A stretch of 64,000 nt of DNA from Simkaniaceae bacterium (GTDB lineage Bacteria > Chlamydiota > Chlamydiia > Chlamydiales > Simkaniaceae), in NCBI GenBank assembly GCA_018399075.1, contig CP073763.1, forward strand, positions 186,001 through 250,000, in the 5' to 3' direction. The notes under the pieces were generated by a model. It did no database searches, was not told the DNA's origin, and worked only from the letters and a program-made list of their open reading frames with translations. Shown here piece after piece: positions 8,879 to 17,490 of the stretch. Position 1 is the stretch's first letter, and every line of letters starts with the position of its first letter. The translations under genes and the position numbers were made by a program.

Positions 8879-10163
8879 CCAACCACAGAGCGAAAAAACG
8901 GGGGTTAAGGCTACCCTTCTTCCTTGGGTTGTTTGTTTTTCCGCCTCTCTTTTCTTTGCCTATGAGCTGTTGCAACTCCATGTGATGAACGCCCTCTCAC
9001 CCATGCTTATCAAAGATTTGTCTCTCAATGCTACAGAGTTTGCAACTCTTTGCTCGACCTATCTCTGGGCAGATGTGATCTTCCTCCTTCCTGCAGGAAT
9101 TATCCTTGATCGTTTTTCCGTTAGACGTGTGATACTAGTTGCCCTCCTTTTTTGCTTAATGGGCACAGCAGGCCTTTCTCAATCCACCTCCTTAGGATTT
9201 GCGTCCCTTTGTCACTTCTTTTCTGGCATTGGAAATGCGTTTTGCTTCCTCAGTTGCATCCTATTGATTTCTCGATGGTTTCCTAAGGAGCGTCAAGCTT
9301 TTCTCATTGGCCTTATGATTACCATTGGAATGCTTGGTGGTGTCATCGCGCAGCGCCCCTTCTCCATGCTCGCTGAACACTTCAGCTGGAGGCAAGCCCT
9401 TCTTATTGATGCAACCATTGGTGTTGGCCTGTTTGCTATCATCTTTGCTTTTGTGAAAGATGCTCCTACAAAAATGAAGGAGATTAAGGCTGAATCCATC
9501 CCCTTTTTTGAGGGAGTCAAGCGCTCTATCTTAAATTTTCATAATATTTGCTGCGGACTTTACACCTGCTTTATGAATCTCCCTCTCATGATCATTAGTG
9601 CTGTTTGGGGAAGTCTCTTCCTTACACAAGTGCATGGCATTGAACTTTCTACAGCCTCATTTATTGCAAGTATGATTTGTGTTGGTACCATTATTGGCTC
9701 TCCTCTGTTTGGTTGGGCATCAGATAAATTGGGAAAACGCCTTCCTCTTATGATGTTTGGAGGCATTTCTTCCATCGCTCTCTTTGGCTTGATTCTTTAT
9801 CTCCCTAATCTTGGAGCTCAAATGTTTGCTGCCCTCTTCTTTGCCCTTGGATTCTTAACAAGTGCACAAACACTTGGCTATCCTGCGATTACTGAAAATA
9901 ATCCTAAAGAACTGACAGGAACATCAATGGGTGTCGCTGCCGTGATCATCATGGGCCTTCCTGCTGTGATTCAACCTCTTTCTGGAAAACTCCTGGATTG
10001 GAGTTGGAATGGAACGATGGTTGATGGGGCGCCCCTTTATTCTGCTTCGGATTTTCACCTTGCCTTTCTGATCTTTCCCATAGGATTTGCCATCTCTCTT
10101 TTAACCCTCTTTAAGATAAAAGATCGCCCAAAAAAAGTTCTTGAAGCCGCATTCCAGCATTAA
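8865..10163 (+). CDS. MFS transporter
   Basis: A 432-residue inner-membrane transporter of the major facilitator superfamily with about 12 hydrophobic helices. The loop between helices 2 and 3 (PAGIILDRFSVRRVIL) carries the family's GxLxDRxxxR-like signature, and a second copy appears mid-protein as FGWASDKLGKRLP. The substrate is unknown. The ATG lies inside the end of tdk, with AGGAG about 7 bases upstream deciding the start. Cotranscription with tdk could hint at nucleoside or related transport, but that is only context. A strong terminator follows immediately. Confidence 0.9.
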   Translation: MSAINQPQSEKTGVKATLLPWVVCFSASLFFAYELLQLHVMNALSPMLIKDLSLNATEFATLCSTYLWADVIFLLPAGIILDRFSVRRVILVALLFCLMGTAGLSQSTSLGFASLCHFFSGIGNAFCFLSCILLISRWFPKERQAFLIGLMITIGMLGGVIAQRPFSMLAEHFSWRQALLIDATIGVGLFAIIFAFVKDAPTKMKEIKAESIPFFEGVKRSILNFHNICCGLYTCFMNLPLMIISAVWGSLFLTQVHGIELSTASFIASMICVGTIIGSPLFGWASDKLGKRLPLMMFGGISSIALFGLILYLPNLGAQMFAALFFALGFLTSAQTLGYPAITENNPKELTGTSMGVAAVIIMGLPAVIQPLSGKLLDWSWNGTMVDGAPLYSASDFHLAFLIFPIGFAISLLTLFKIKDRPKKVLEAAFQH

Positions 10164-10193
10164 AAAAGGCCTCTTAAAAAAAGAGGCCTTTTT
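10163..10193. terminator. Bidirectional rho-independent terminator
   Basis: A perfect 13-bp stem AAAAAGGCCTCTT / AAGAGGCCTTTTT with a 5-base A loop. T-runs flank both sides, so it can end transcription of the MFS gene on the plus strand and of the convergent unknown gene on the minus strand. Confidence 0.93.
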
Positions 10194-10218
10194 AGAACTT
10201 GATCAAAACTCTATTTCA

Positions 10219-11484
10219 TTAAACTTTCCGAGCATGAAGCTCAAGCTGATCTAATGCAAAGGTTTCCTCTCTTTTAGACTTAAGAAATTCAAGATCTTTC
10301 TGCAAGCCTTCAAGAAGTTTCGCATCTTTCACCTGTTTCATTTCTTGCGCTACAGCTAAAATCGAATTGCTGTACCCTTCTCGATCTCTTTTTTCTAAAG
10401 AAACTAGCGCTCTAAAAACACTTACCTTAGCCAAAAGGTGGTGTTTTTTTTCAGATTCTTCTGCATGTGAAAGTTCTTGCTCTAATGTCGATGCCATACG
10501 GACAAAGTTTTTTTCATCATGATTTCTTTGATAATAGATCATCACAGAAAGCCTCCCTGAAGCACGCACTAAAGGCTCATCTATTCGACCTAGAGCATCC
10601 TCCGCTTTTTTCATCACTTCAGGAGCTCGATCAAGCTGATGTCTAGCTAAATGAAGATACTCTTTAAAGCGCTCAAATGGCCTTTCTTCCGCTGCTATTC
10701 TTTTCAATGAACTATCACAGTCAAGTAATGAAAAGACGCCAGAAGAACAGTCCGCTCTGTCACCTGACTTAGGACTATTTATCATTAATCGATTGCCTCG
10801 CACTTCCATGTGGTAGACTTCTTTAAAAATGGGCATACAGTTGATTGCAAAGGTGCAATTAGCAAAGAGAAGATTGATATAGAGCTTTGAAAAATCGTTC
10901 ATAGCCACTCTTCTGTCAGCACATAGCTGTGCTAAACGGGGAAGCTCTTTTTCAAGATCTTTAAACTTTCTTTCATTTTTTAATTTATAAAGATGATCAA
11001 TAAGTGCTTTTGCCTCAGAATCTGTTATGATCGGAATGTTAAAAGATCCACTGAAGCCTGATCCGCTGACTTTATTCGGAATGTTAAAAGATCCACTGAA
11101 GCCTGATCCGCTGACTTTATAGTGATATCCATCTGTTTCTATGGAAAAGTTCTTTGATAAAATAGGGATAAGCTTTTTACCTTCTTCATGATTTGCTTTG
11201 GAAAGATCTGAAAAAAGGTTGAAGAGATCACTTATTGATACTGGACATTTCGATCCTGAAAAATAGCCGCGCAAAGTATCCATCCACCCTTTTGCTACTT
11301 GTGCTTGAGCATGAATTTGACTAAGCTGCATGATAATTTCACTAGCGCGATCAAAGTTCTTTTGTTTGATCGATGTTTTCGCTTCTTCAACAAGTCCTTT
11401 GACTTGCGTTTCTGTTAGTTCCTCTGAAACAAGAGTTTCAGTTTGTACTGAGGTATCGCCTCCGACTGCTGAAATTTCGCTCAT
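10219..11484 (-). CDS. Unknown protein with internal 15-residue duplication
   Basis: A 421-residue protein with no signal peptide or membrane helix. The N-terminal 35 residues are Thr/Ser/Glu-rich and look disordered, and the rest is helical and charged, with TPR-like spacing of aromatic and alanine residues. Around residues 122-151 a 15-residue unit containing SGSGFSGSFNIP is repeated exactly in tandem. The start is supported by AGAGGAAA about 6 bases upstream. I do not recognise the family. A disordered N-terminus on a solitary helical protein could fit a secreted effector, but nothing here proves it. Confidence 0.75.
   Translation of the reverse strand: MSEISAVGGDTSVQTETLVSEELTETQVKGLVEEAKTSIKQKNFDRASEIIMQLSQIHAQAQVAKGWMDTLRGYFSGSKCPVSISDLFNLFSDLSKANHEEGKKLIPILSKNFSIETDGYHYKVSGSGFSGSFNIPNKVSGSGFSGSFNIPIITDSEAKALIDHLYKLKNERKFKDLEKELPRLAQLCADRRVAMNDFSKLYINLLFANCTFAINCMPIFKEVYHMEVRGNRLMINSPKSGDRADCSSGVFSLLDCDSSLKRIAAEERPFERFKEYLHLARHQLDRAPEVMKKAEDALGRIDEPLVRASGRLSVMIYYQRNHDEKNFVRMASTLEQELSHAEESEKKHHLLAKVSVFRALVSLEKRDREGYSNSILAVAQEMKQVKDAKLLEGLQKDLEFLKSKREETFALDQLELHARKV
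11031..11120. repeat. Perfect 45-bp tandem duplication
   Basis: Two identical 45-base units (11031-11075 and 11076-11120) in direct tandem inside the unknown gene. The length is a multiple of three, so the reading frame is kept and 15 residues are duplicated. Perfect identity at third codon positions implies a very recent event. Confidence 0.95.
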
Positions 11485-11577
11485 TGAGAATTTCCTCTTT
11501 AATGATTAAGAAAGGATAAAGAATGCCTTCTATTTCCATTAAAATCAATAAAGAGAACTTTTTATATTTATAGAATT

Positions 11578-11859
11578 TTAAGAAAGGGTTTCCCCATTTA
11601 ATATAACGACATGCCCCACATCAATAATTTCTTTAATTCTTGTGAGGGCAAGTTCTATTTGCTCAGATGAATCAAAAAATTCTAATACGAGAGGAAGATC
11701 TAAAGAAAGGCTAAGGATATGAGCACTCTGATGATCCCCTTCGATGGCTCGTAAAACAATGGCATGTTTGATCTTTATCTCACTTAGAATCTTTAGAACA
11801 TGGTTAACATGATGCTCTGATTCTTTCATGTAAACACGCACTAACTTTATCTTTTTCAT
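11578..11859 (-). CDS. DUF190 family protein
   Basis: A small soluble protein of about 93 residues. I place the start at the ATG at 11859, giving MKKIKLVRVYMKESEHH, which resembles the DUF190 start; a longer upstream frame overlaps crcB. DUF190 has a PII-like ferredoxin fold in known members and is often encoded beside crcB, as here. It overlaps crcB by the four bases ATGA, so the two are very probably translated together. The role is presumed regulatory for the fluoride channel, inferred from co-occurrence only. Confidence 0.85.
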   Translation of the reverse strand: MKKIKLVRVYMKESEHHVNHVLKILSEIKIKHAIVLRAIEGDHQSAHILSLSLDLPLVLEFFDSSEQIELALTRIKEIIDVGHVVILNGETLS

Positions 11860-12233
11860 AATTTTCTCCCTAATATAAGTCCTCCAAAAGCTCCCCCAAT
11901 ACACAAGAGGATTGAAAGGAGAAGGTAAAAAGCCATTTTGACTCCTTCTCCATTTTCCCAAAGATCGACCACTTCATATGAAAAGGTAGAAAAGGTTGTA
12001 AAGCCTCCTAACAACCCGATCAATAGAAGAGCCCTTAGCTCTGTGCTCCATACTGCTATTCGATCGATAATAATGACACTTAATAGAGCCATTAAAAAGG
12101 AACCCAAAACATTAACAACAAGAGTGCCATAAGGAAATGTAAATCCAGTAAAAAGGTGCAGCGTTCTTGAAAGAAGGAAACGGCAAATCGCTCCAACACC
12201 TCCTCCAATTCCTATAAGGATTATCTCTTTCAT
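11856..12233 (-). CDS. crcB: Fluoride channel CrcB/Fluc
   Basis: A 125-residue four-helix inner-membrane protein that exports fluoride as a dual-topology dimer. Family signatures are present: GGGVGAICRFLLS near the N-terminus, PYGTLVVNVLGSF in helix 2 (with the conserved Asn) and GLLGGFTTFSTFS in helix 3 (with the Phe box and the sodium-binding TTFS turn). No fluoride riboswitch can lie immediately upstream because the gene starts by ATGA overlap with the adenylate cyclase gene. It is the fourth gene of an overlapping minus-strand operon. Confidence 0.95.
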   Translation of the reverse strand: MKEIILIGIGGGVGAICRFLLSRTLHLFTGFTFPYGTLVVNVLGSFLMALLSVIIIDRIAVWSTELRALLLIGLLGGFTTFSTFSYEVVDLWENGEGVKMAFYLLLSILLCIGGAFGGLILGRKL

Positions 12234-14731
12234 GAGGAATTTCCTTTATAACCTTTAACCGAGTAAACGTTTACTGGCACTGTAAACCCTTTAAGTTCGA
12301 CTGACTGCAACTTTTCGCACTCAAAACTAGCTTGAACACCTTCTGCATGAAGGGTTTCTTCGCTAATAAGAACCTGCATCCCTTTTGCTTCGGAACAAAT
12401 GCGAGAAGCGAGATTCACATTCGCACCAAGAACGGTATAGTTCAGTCTATTTTCAGCTCCCATATTCCCTGCAACGACATTGCCGGTATGAATACCGATC
12501 CCCATTTCAATTTCAGGTAATCCTTCACTTTTTCTCTCAATATTCCAGGCTTTAAGATCTTCGATCGTTTCTATCGCACTTTTGATCGCATTGAGTGCGC
12601 TCTCTTTTTTCTCAATCGGTGCTCCAAAAAGAGCCATGACCTCATCCCCTACATATTTATCAATAACTCCACCAAAAGTATCGATCTTATCAGAAACTTT
12701 CGTCATACAACCATTGACCAGTTGAATCACTTCTTTAGGATTCATTTTCTCCGTCATATTTGTAAATCCACGAATATCTGCAAAGAAAACCGTCACCTTT
12801 TTTTCTTCTCCACCTAGTTGGATATTTCCTTTTAAGGCTTCTTCTGCAATTTCCTCAGAAACAACTTTATTGAGAACTCCTCGCACCCGTTCCTTTTCTC
12901 GAAGACCTTTAACCATCTCAAAGAAAGAGTGGTAAAGAGTATAGATTTCATCATGCCGCATCTTATCTGTTTCTTCCGGGATTTCAACGTCATCCAATTT
13001 CCCTTCTGCAACTGTTTTTGTCACTCCTGCAAGGTGGGTAATCGGTTTTGTAATCCGCTTTGCAATATTATTTAAGAAAAAGAGGACAAAGAGGAGCCCC
13101 CCTATTGCTGCAAGGCGCATTTGAACGGATAGCTTTCTAATCACCTCTTTTGAGCCTTCATTCACAGAGTTAATAAAAGCAAACTCTTCTTCTTTGGGAT
13201 TAAAGATAAAGAAGTGAAGATCAATTCTTTTGTAGGGAATAATATGAAGAAAAAAATATTCTTTTCCACCGACTTTTATGAGTCCTGATGGCTTAGAAAG
13301 AAGGGATTCGACAGGAATTTCATACCAAATGAGGTCTTCCATATCTGCACCGTCAGAAGTGCTCACTTTCGCAATTCTATTGCCCGATACAAAGAGAGCA
13401 ATTTGATGGGTGGATCGGGCAAGAGACCCAAGAACAGGTCCCCCATGCGTTCCAATGGTTAAGTAGCCTGTCCGTTTTTTTTCTCCACTTCCCTCTTCTA
13501 ACCGCAACGTATTCCCAAAAAAGATATGATCAATTCCTGTAGGGGCAATCACATCTAAATGAGTGGTTAAAAAATCCGATGAAAGTTTCTCCATCTTTCC
13601 AAGGGCTTTTTCAACCTCATACTTTACATCGCCATAAAAGACTGTATCGCTTCTAAGTCCCTTTCCATAATTATTTTTCTTATCGACTGTTCCCATTCCA
13701 ATGGGAGCTCTATTAGAGAGAGGCTCTTTCCCAAAAAGTTCTGATTTAGTCAGTGTTGTTAGTCCCCAAATCAGCCCCACTTTATTGTAGTGTTCGATGT
13801 ATTCTTTAACGTAATACTTTACTTGCTCTTGATAATAAAGATTTTCTGTCGATTTCCCTGAAACCTCCGATTCCTCAAAAACTGAAAACCCTTTGGAATC
13901 TACTGAATCACCATCAGCTACAGACTTTAACTTTTTCTCAATCATTTGATTCCAGTGCTGCTCATTTGGAATAATGGAAGGACTGCTTTTCAAAATTTTT
14001 TGTGCAGCAAGGATTTTATCTAAAAATGCTTTCAAATAGAACGTTTCATTAGGAAGTTCTAACCACTTTAAAAATGGCTCTAAAAGATTAATCGAAAGAT
14101 TAAGCGACTTCGATAAATCAGCATTGATTTGAAAATTTAAAATGGCTTGAGGTTTAAAAAAAACAAAGTAACTTTCCTGCTGCTCCTCTGATTCTAAATC
14201 TCCATGGAAAGTGGTCATATCAAGACTAATTCCAATAAAGGGCTGACTCCATTTATTAGGATCTTTAGGATCTCTGATCGCAACATAATGAAAAGAATCA
14301 TGAAAGGGAAAGTGAATAGTATCGCTTAAGTCATTACTGTCAGTAATGACTTCTGACATTAAGCTACCTTGATTCGTGCTTTGGATAAAATCAATCCACT
14401 TATTGGTTACCATCAGCGAAGCAGAATCAATCCAGTTGTAGTTTTCTAAGTTATTCGTTGTTGGTTCAAACCCTTTTCGTACAAGACGATATTTAGAAAC
14501 GCCTTGGAGAACAGCATCAACTTCTGCCTGGATCTTATAAAGCATGTTACCTAAATACTCTTCAATGGCTTTTGTCTTTTCTTGGTTAAGTTCATCCAAT
14601 TTTTTCAGGAGTTCTTGGTAGGTCTTTTCTAGATTAATGCGCGTTAGACGGTCTTCCATGTAAAAAGAAGCAATAAAAGTAATTGAAAAGACGATGGCAA
14701 CCCAAAGAAATAATCGGTAACGTAGTTTCAT
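12230..14731 (-). CDS. Membrane class III adenylate cyclase with sensor domain
   Basis: An 833-residue receptor-type cyclase making cAMP. One helix near residues 6-24 and a second near 533-555 flank a periplasmic domain of about 500 residues with no motif I recognise. A HAMP linker (RITKPITHLA) and a cyclase domain follow. The catalytic set looks complete: metal Asp in FFADIRGFT (about residue 650) and YVGDEVMALFG, the adenine-specifying Lys in IDKYVGDE paired with Thr in NYTVLG, and transition-state Asn and Arg in VNLASR. It overlaps pepP upstream and crcB downstream by 4 bases each. No cAMP-binding effector is present in the window. Confidence 0.9.
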   Translation of the reverse strand: MKLRYRLFLWVAIVFSITFIASFYMEDRLTRINLEKTYQELLKKLDELNQEKTKAIEEYLGNMLYKIQAEVDAVLQGVSKYRLVRKGFEPTTNNLENYNWIDSASLMVTNKWIDFIQSTNQGSLMSEVITDSNDLSDTIHFPFHDSFHYVAIRDPKDPNKWSQPFIGISLDMTTFHGDLESEEQQESYFVFFKPQAILNFQINADLSKSLNLSINLLEPFLKWLELPNETFYLKAFLDKILAAQKILKSSPSIIPNEQHWNQMIEKKLKSVADGDSVDSKGFSVFEESEVSGKSTENLYYQEQVKYYVKEYIEHYNKVGLIWGLTTLTKSELFGKEPLSNRAPIGMGTVDKKNNYGKGLRSDTVFYGDVKYEVEKALGKMEKLSSDFLTTHLDVIAPTGIDHIFFGNTLRLEEGSGEKKRTGYLTIGTHGGPVLGSLARSTHQIALFVSGNRIAKVSTSDGADMEDLIWYEIPVESLLSKPSGLIKVGGKEYFFLHIIPYKRIDLHFFIFNPKEEEFAFINSVNEGSKEVIRKLSVQMRLAAIGGLLFVLFFLNNIAKRITKPITHLAGVTKTVAEGKLDDVEIPEETDKMRHDEIYTLYHSFFEMVKGLREKERVRGVLNKVVSEEIAEEALKGNIQLGGEEKKVTVFFADIRGFTNMTEKMNPKEVIQLVNGCMTKVSDKIDTFGGVIDKYVGDEVMALFGAPIEKKESALNAIKSAIETIEDLKAWNIERKSEGLPEIEMGIGIHTGNVVAGNMGAENRLNYTVLGANVNLASRICSEAKGMQVLISEETLHAEGVQASFECEKLQSVELKGFTVPVNVYSVKGYKGNSS

Positions 14732-15795
14732 GGCCTTGTTTCTTTAAAGAAATTTCGATATCCCGTTTTTGTAATCACAATCATGTCCTCATACCTAATC
14801 CCCCCAATTCCAGGGAGGTAAAGGCCTGGCTCTATTGTAATTACCATACCTTCTTCAAGTTTAACTTTTCGAAGCTCAGAACTTATCCGAGGATATTCAT
14901 GCACATTAAGTCCTATACCATGCCCAAGGGCATGAACAAAATGCTTTTCTTCTTTTCCCATTGCTTTGCGGGCCGCCTTATCTAGATTTGCAACAACTTC
15001 TCCAGCCATGCACTTTTGAAGCGCGGCCTTATGAGCGCTTTTAACGACCTGATATAATTCCTCTATCTGCTTCGAAACCTTTCCAAAGAAAACAATGCGT
15101 GTCATATCGCTTGCATATCCATTAAGGACAACTCCAATATCTAGGAGAACAACGTCTCCCTTTTTTAGTTTTCGAGCGCCGCTATGATAATGAGGAAGAG
15201 CGCTATTTTCTCCAAAAGCAACAATGGGTTCAAAAGAAAGGGCTTCGGCTCCAAGCTTTTTCACATAAAACTCAAATTCTCGGGAAATTTCAATTTCACT
15301 CACCCCCTCTTTAAGCTTCTTCCGAATATGCTCAAAACCTTTCCACAAAAGACCCGCACTCTTTTTAAGAGCTACTAGTTCTTTAGAGTCTTTTACAGCC
15401 CTTACCTTAAGCGTTGGCTGGTCAAACCCTTTAAGCTTCTTTTTATGTTTCGTAAATATCGATTTAAAAGACTGATGTGCAGCAATAGAAAGTCCTGTGT
15501 CAAAACCAAAATACTTTGTCCCCACCCATGATTTTAAAACAGCTCCTAGCTCGTCATTTCCAAGTTTTTTTACTGGAAACGGGGAGCCCTTTTTAGCTTG
15601 TATGGTGTATCGACCATCGACAAATAAGACGACTGCTCTTTTGCTAATAAGGAGCCTTCCACGTGAAAGTTTTAGACTTGTAAAATAGGCAATATCGATA
15701 GGATTTTCAATGATAAACCCATCGATTCCCATAGAGGGAAATTCCTTTCGAAATTTAAGAACTCTTTTTCTGAAATAGCTTTTTGATGGCGTCAT
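14728..15795 (-). CDS. pepP: Xaa-Pro aminopeptidase (M24 family)
   Basis: A cytoplasmic 355-residue metallopeptidase that removes N-terminal residues preceding proline. The creatinase-like N-domain (GFIIENPIDIAYFTSL) is followed by the M24 pita-bread domain. Metal ligands are visible: Asp in DIGVVLNGYASD (two Asp), His in HALGHGIGLNVHE, and two Glu in TIEPGLYLPGIGGIRYED. The start overlaps the end of mutL by 41 bases. A later in-frame Met exists at about residue 22, but the longer start matches the family N-terminus. The mutL-pepP pairing is as I recall it in Chlamydia. Confidence 0.94.
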   Translation of the reverse strand: MTPSKSYFRKRVLKFRKEFPSMGIDGFIIENPIDIAYFTSLKLSRGRLLISKRAVVLFVDGRYTIQAKKGSPFPVKKLGNDELGAVLKSWVGTKYFGFDTGLSIAAHQSFKSIFTKHKKKLKGFDQPTLKVRAVKDSKELVALKKSAGLLWKGFEHIRKKLKEGVSEIEISREFEFYVKKLGAEALSFEPIVAFGENSALPHYHSGARKLKKGDVVLLDIGVVLNGYASDMTRIVFFGKVSKQIEELYQVVKSAHKAALQKCMAGEVVANLDKAARKAMGKEEKHFVHALGHGIGLNVHEYPRISSELRKVKLEEGMVITIEPGLYLPGIGGIRYEDMIVITKTGYRNFFKETRP

Positions 15796-17425
15796 GATTT
15801 AATGCAATAATCGTTTTCTTGCCTTTAGGGCAATGGTAGGGAGAGGTAGTTTTAAGAAGCTGTTTTACTATCTGTTTTGCTTCTATTAGGGCCCATCCCT
15901 TTTTTTGTGATTTTGCAGAATAGGAGGCAGAAAGTGCAAGTTTTTTTTCGCGCTCTTTTTCAACCAAGTTCTGATCAAAAATTTCTGCGAGACTTTCAAG
16001 GAGTCCTTGAAGTTTTTCCTCTTCAATATCAGAAGTCAACGCATCAATAATGAAGGTTGTCTCGCCAAAAGGGCGAATGTCTATCCCCATCTTTCTAATT
16101 TCTTCAATATGTAGGGAAAGTTGTTTTTTTTCGTGTGGAGAAAATTCAAGAGTTATGGGGAATAAAAGAGTTTGTAAGGGAAGCATTTGTTTTCCTAAGA
16201 ATCGCTCATAAAGAATCCGTGCAGTACTCCCTTCTAAATCGACAAGAAATATTCCATCTTCATTCGGGAGATGAATAAGGGGTGTTTTATGGAGAATTAA
16301 ATAGGAATCAAAAAGGCCAATGATCGGAAGATCTTCTTGTTCTGAATCAAAGCTAAAGTTTTGAGAGGGCTCATCAAACGTTTCTTGGAGTTTGAGGGGC
16401 GCTTCAAAACTCCACTCCATTTTTGGAGTTTGAATGCTTCTTACCTCTCCCTTGAAAGCCCCTAAAATAGCACGCCGCACCCCTTCTTGGATCACCCCTT
16501 CTTCGCGAAGACGAATCTCTTTTTTTTGAGGGTGAACATTGACATCAACCCACTCTGGTGGAAGGGTCATATGGATGACATAAGTAGGATGAAGATTTGC
16601 CCCTAAACGGGTTCCATATCCTTCGTAAATCGCCTGAGAAATTTGCGCAGAAACAACGGCTCTTCCATTTACAAAAAGGTACTGCCCCATTCGATTTGAT
16701 TTTGCATCCATTGGAGAGCCAATAAACCCTTTTAAGACCGCCTCTTTTTCTGAAAAATTCACTTCAGAGCCCCCTTTTATAAATGAGTCTCCCAAAATAT
16801 CGCTGCACCTTTTTCCTAATTTCCCAGGAAGAAGATTCATCATCTCTTTTCCTTCAGCAAAAAACCGAAAGGTCTTCTCGGGGTGGGCTAAAGAAAATCT
16901 TGCTATGAGTTTCCTAATCGCATTTTGATTTGATAGCGCACTTTTTTGAAATTTTAATCGGGCGGGAACATTGTAAAACAAGCCCCGCACCTCGATTGTT
17001 GTTCCACAACTACGTGCTGTGGGGATGGGGGAAGAAAGCTTTCCTCCATGGCAGGAAATTTCATATCCATGATTTTTCTTCTCTTGAGCTGTGAAAATTT
17101 TCATCTTTGAAACAGCGCCTATCGAAGCAAGAGCTTCCCCACGAAACCCCATCGTGAGAACTTTGATGAGGTCTTCTGCGGATTGGATCTTCGATGTCGC
17201 ATGCCTTTCTAAGCATAATAGTAAGTCATCTTGCCCCATTCCTGATCCATTATCTGAAACACGGATAAGGGAAAAGCCCCCCCTTTCAATTTCAATGGTA
17301 ATCACATCTCCTTTTGCATCAAGGGCATTTTCAACAAGTTCTTTCACAACAGAGGAAGGATTTTCAATTACTTCGCCGGCAGCAATTTTGTTGATTGTTT
17401 GATCAGACAGTAGATGTATCGACAT
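15755..17425 (-). CDS. mutL: DNA mismatch repair protein MutL
   Basis: About 556 residues from the ATG at 17425, which has AGGAGA six bases upstream; the frame is open further upstream but this start gives the canonical MSIHLLSDQTINKIAAGEV. The GHKL ATPase motifs are intact: ELVENALDAKGD, RVSDNGSGM and GFRGEALASIGAV. The C-terminal dimerisation domain is unusual: where endonuclease-type MutL has DQHAxxExxxxE, this protein has LVDLEGSTARILYE, and the zinc-site CPHGRP segment reads CPKGKK. It therefore probably lacks nuclease activity and would act as an ATP-driven matchmaker with MutS. First gene of a five-gene overlapping operon. Confidence 0.95.
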   Translation of the reverse strand: MSIHLLSDQTINKIAAGEVIENPSSVVKELVENALDAKGDVITIEIERGGFSLIRVSDNGSGMGQDDLLLCLERHATSKIQSAEDLIKVLTMGFRGEALASIGAVSKMKIFTAQEKKNHGYEISCHGGKLSSPIPTARSCGTTIEVRGLFYNVPARLKFQKSALSNQNAIRKLIARFSLAHPEKTFRFFAEGKEMMNLLPGKLGKRCSDILGDSFIKGGSEVNFSEKEAVLKGFIGSPMDAKSNRMGQYLFVNGRAVVSAQISQAIYEGYGTRLGANLHPTYVIHMTLPPEWVDVNVHPQKKEIRLREEGVIQEGVRRAILGAFKGEVRSIQTPKMEWSFEAPLKLQETFDEPSQNFSFDSEQEDLPIIGLFDSYLILHKTPLIHLPNEDGIFLVDLEGSTARILYERFLGKQMLPLQTLLFPITLEFSPHEKKQLSLHIEEIRKMGIDIRPFGETTFIIDALTSDIEEEKLQGLLESLAEIFDQNLVEKEREKKLALSASYSAKSQKKGWALIEAKQIVKQLLKTTSPYHCPKGKKTIIALNHDAIKKLFQKKSS

Positions 17426-17434
17426 CAATTCTCC

Positions 17435-17463
17435 TTGAGAACTACTTAAGTACGCTCTATTAT
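17435..17463 (+). promoter_or_regulatory. Promoter of pepF
   Basis: TTGAGA (17435-17440), 17-base spacer, TATTAT (17458-17463), each 5 of 6 to the sigma-70 consensus. The predicted start is about 20 bases before the pepF ATG. A 10-base palindrome TACTTAAGTA (17443-17452) lies in the spacer and could be an operator. Confidence 0.6.
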
Positions 17464-17488
17464 AGTGGATTAAATTCGCTAGGAGCAA
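17459..17488 (-). promoter_or_regulatory. Promoter of the mutL operon
   Basis: On the minus strand TTGCTC (17488-17483), 18-base spacer, perfect TATAAT (17464-17459). Its -10 box lies on the same seven bases as the -10 box of the divergent pepF promoter, so the two promoters probably exclude each other. Confidence 0.55.
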
Positions 17489-17490
17489 GA

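Noticed and set aside
12230-12260. Fluoride riboswitch for crcB
   Set aside because: crcB starts inside the end of the cyclase gene, leaving no untranslated leader.
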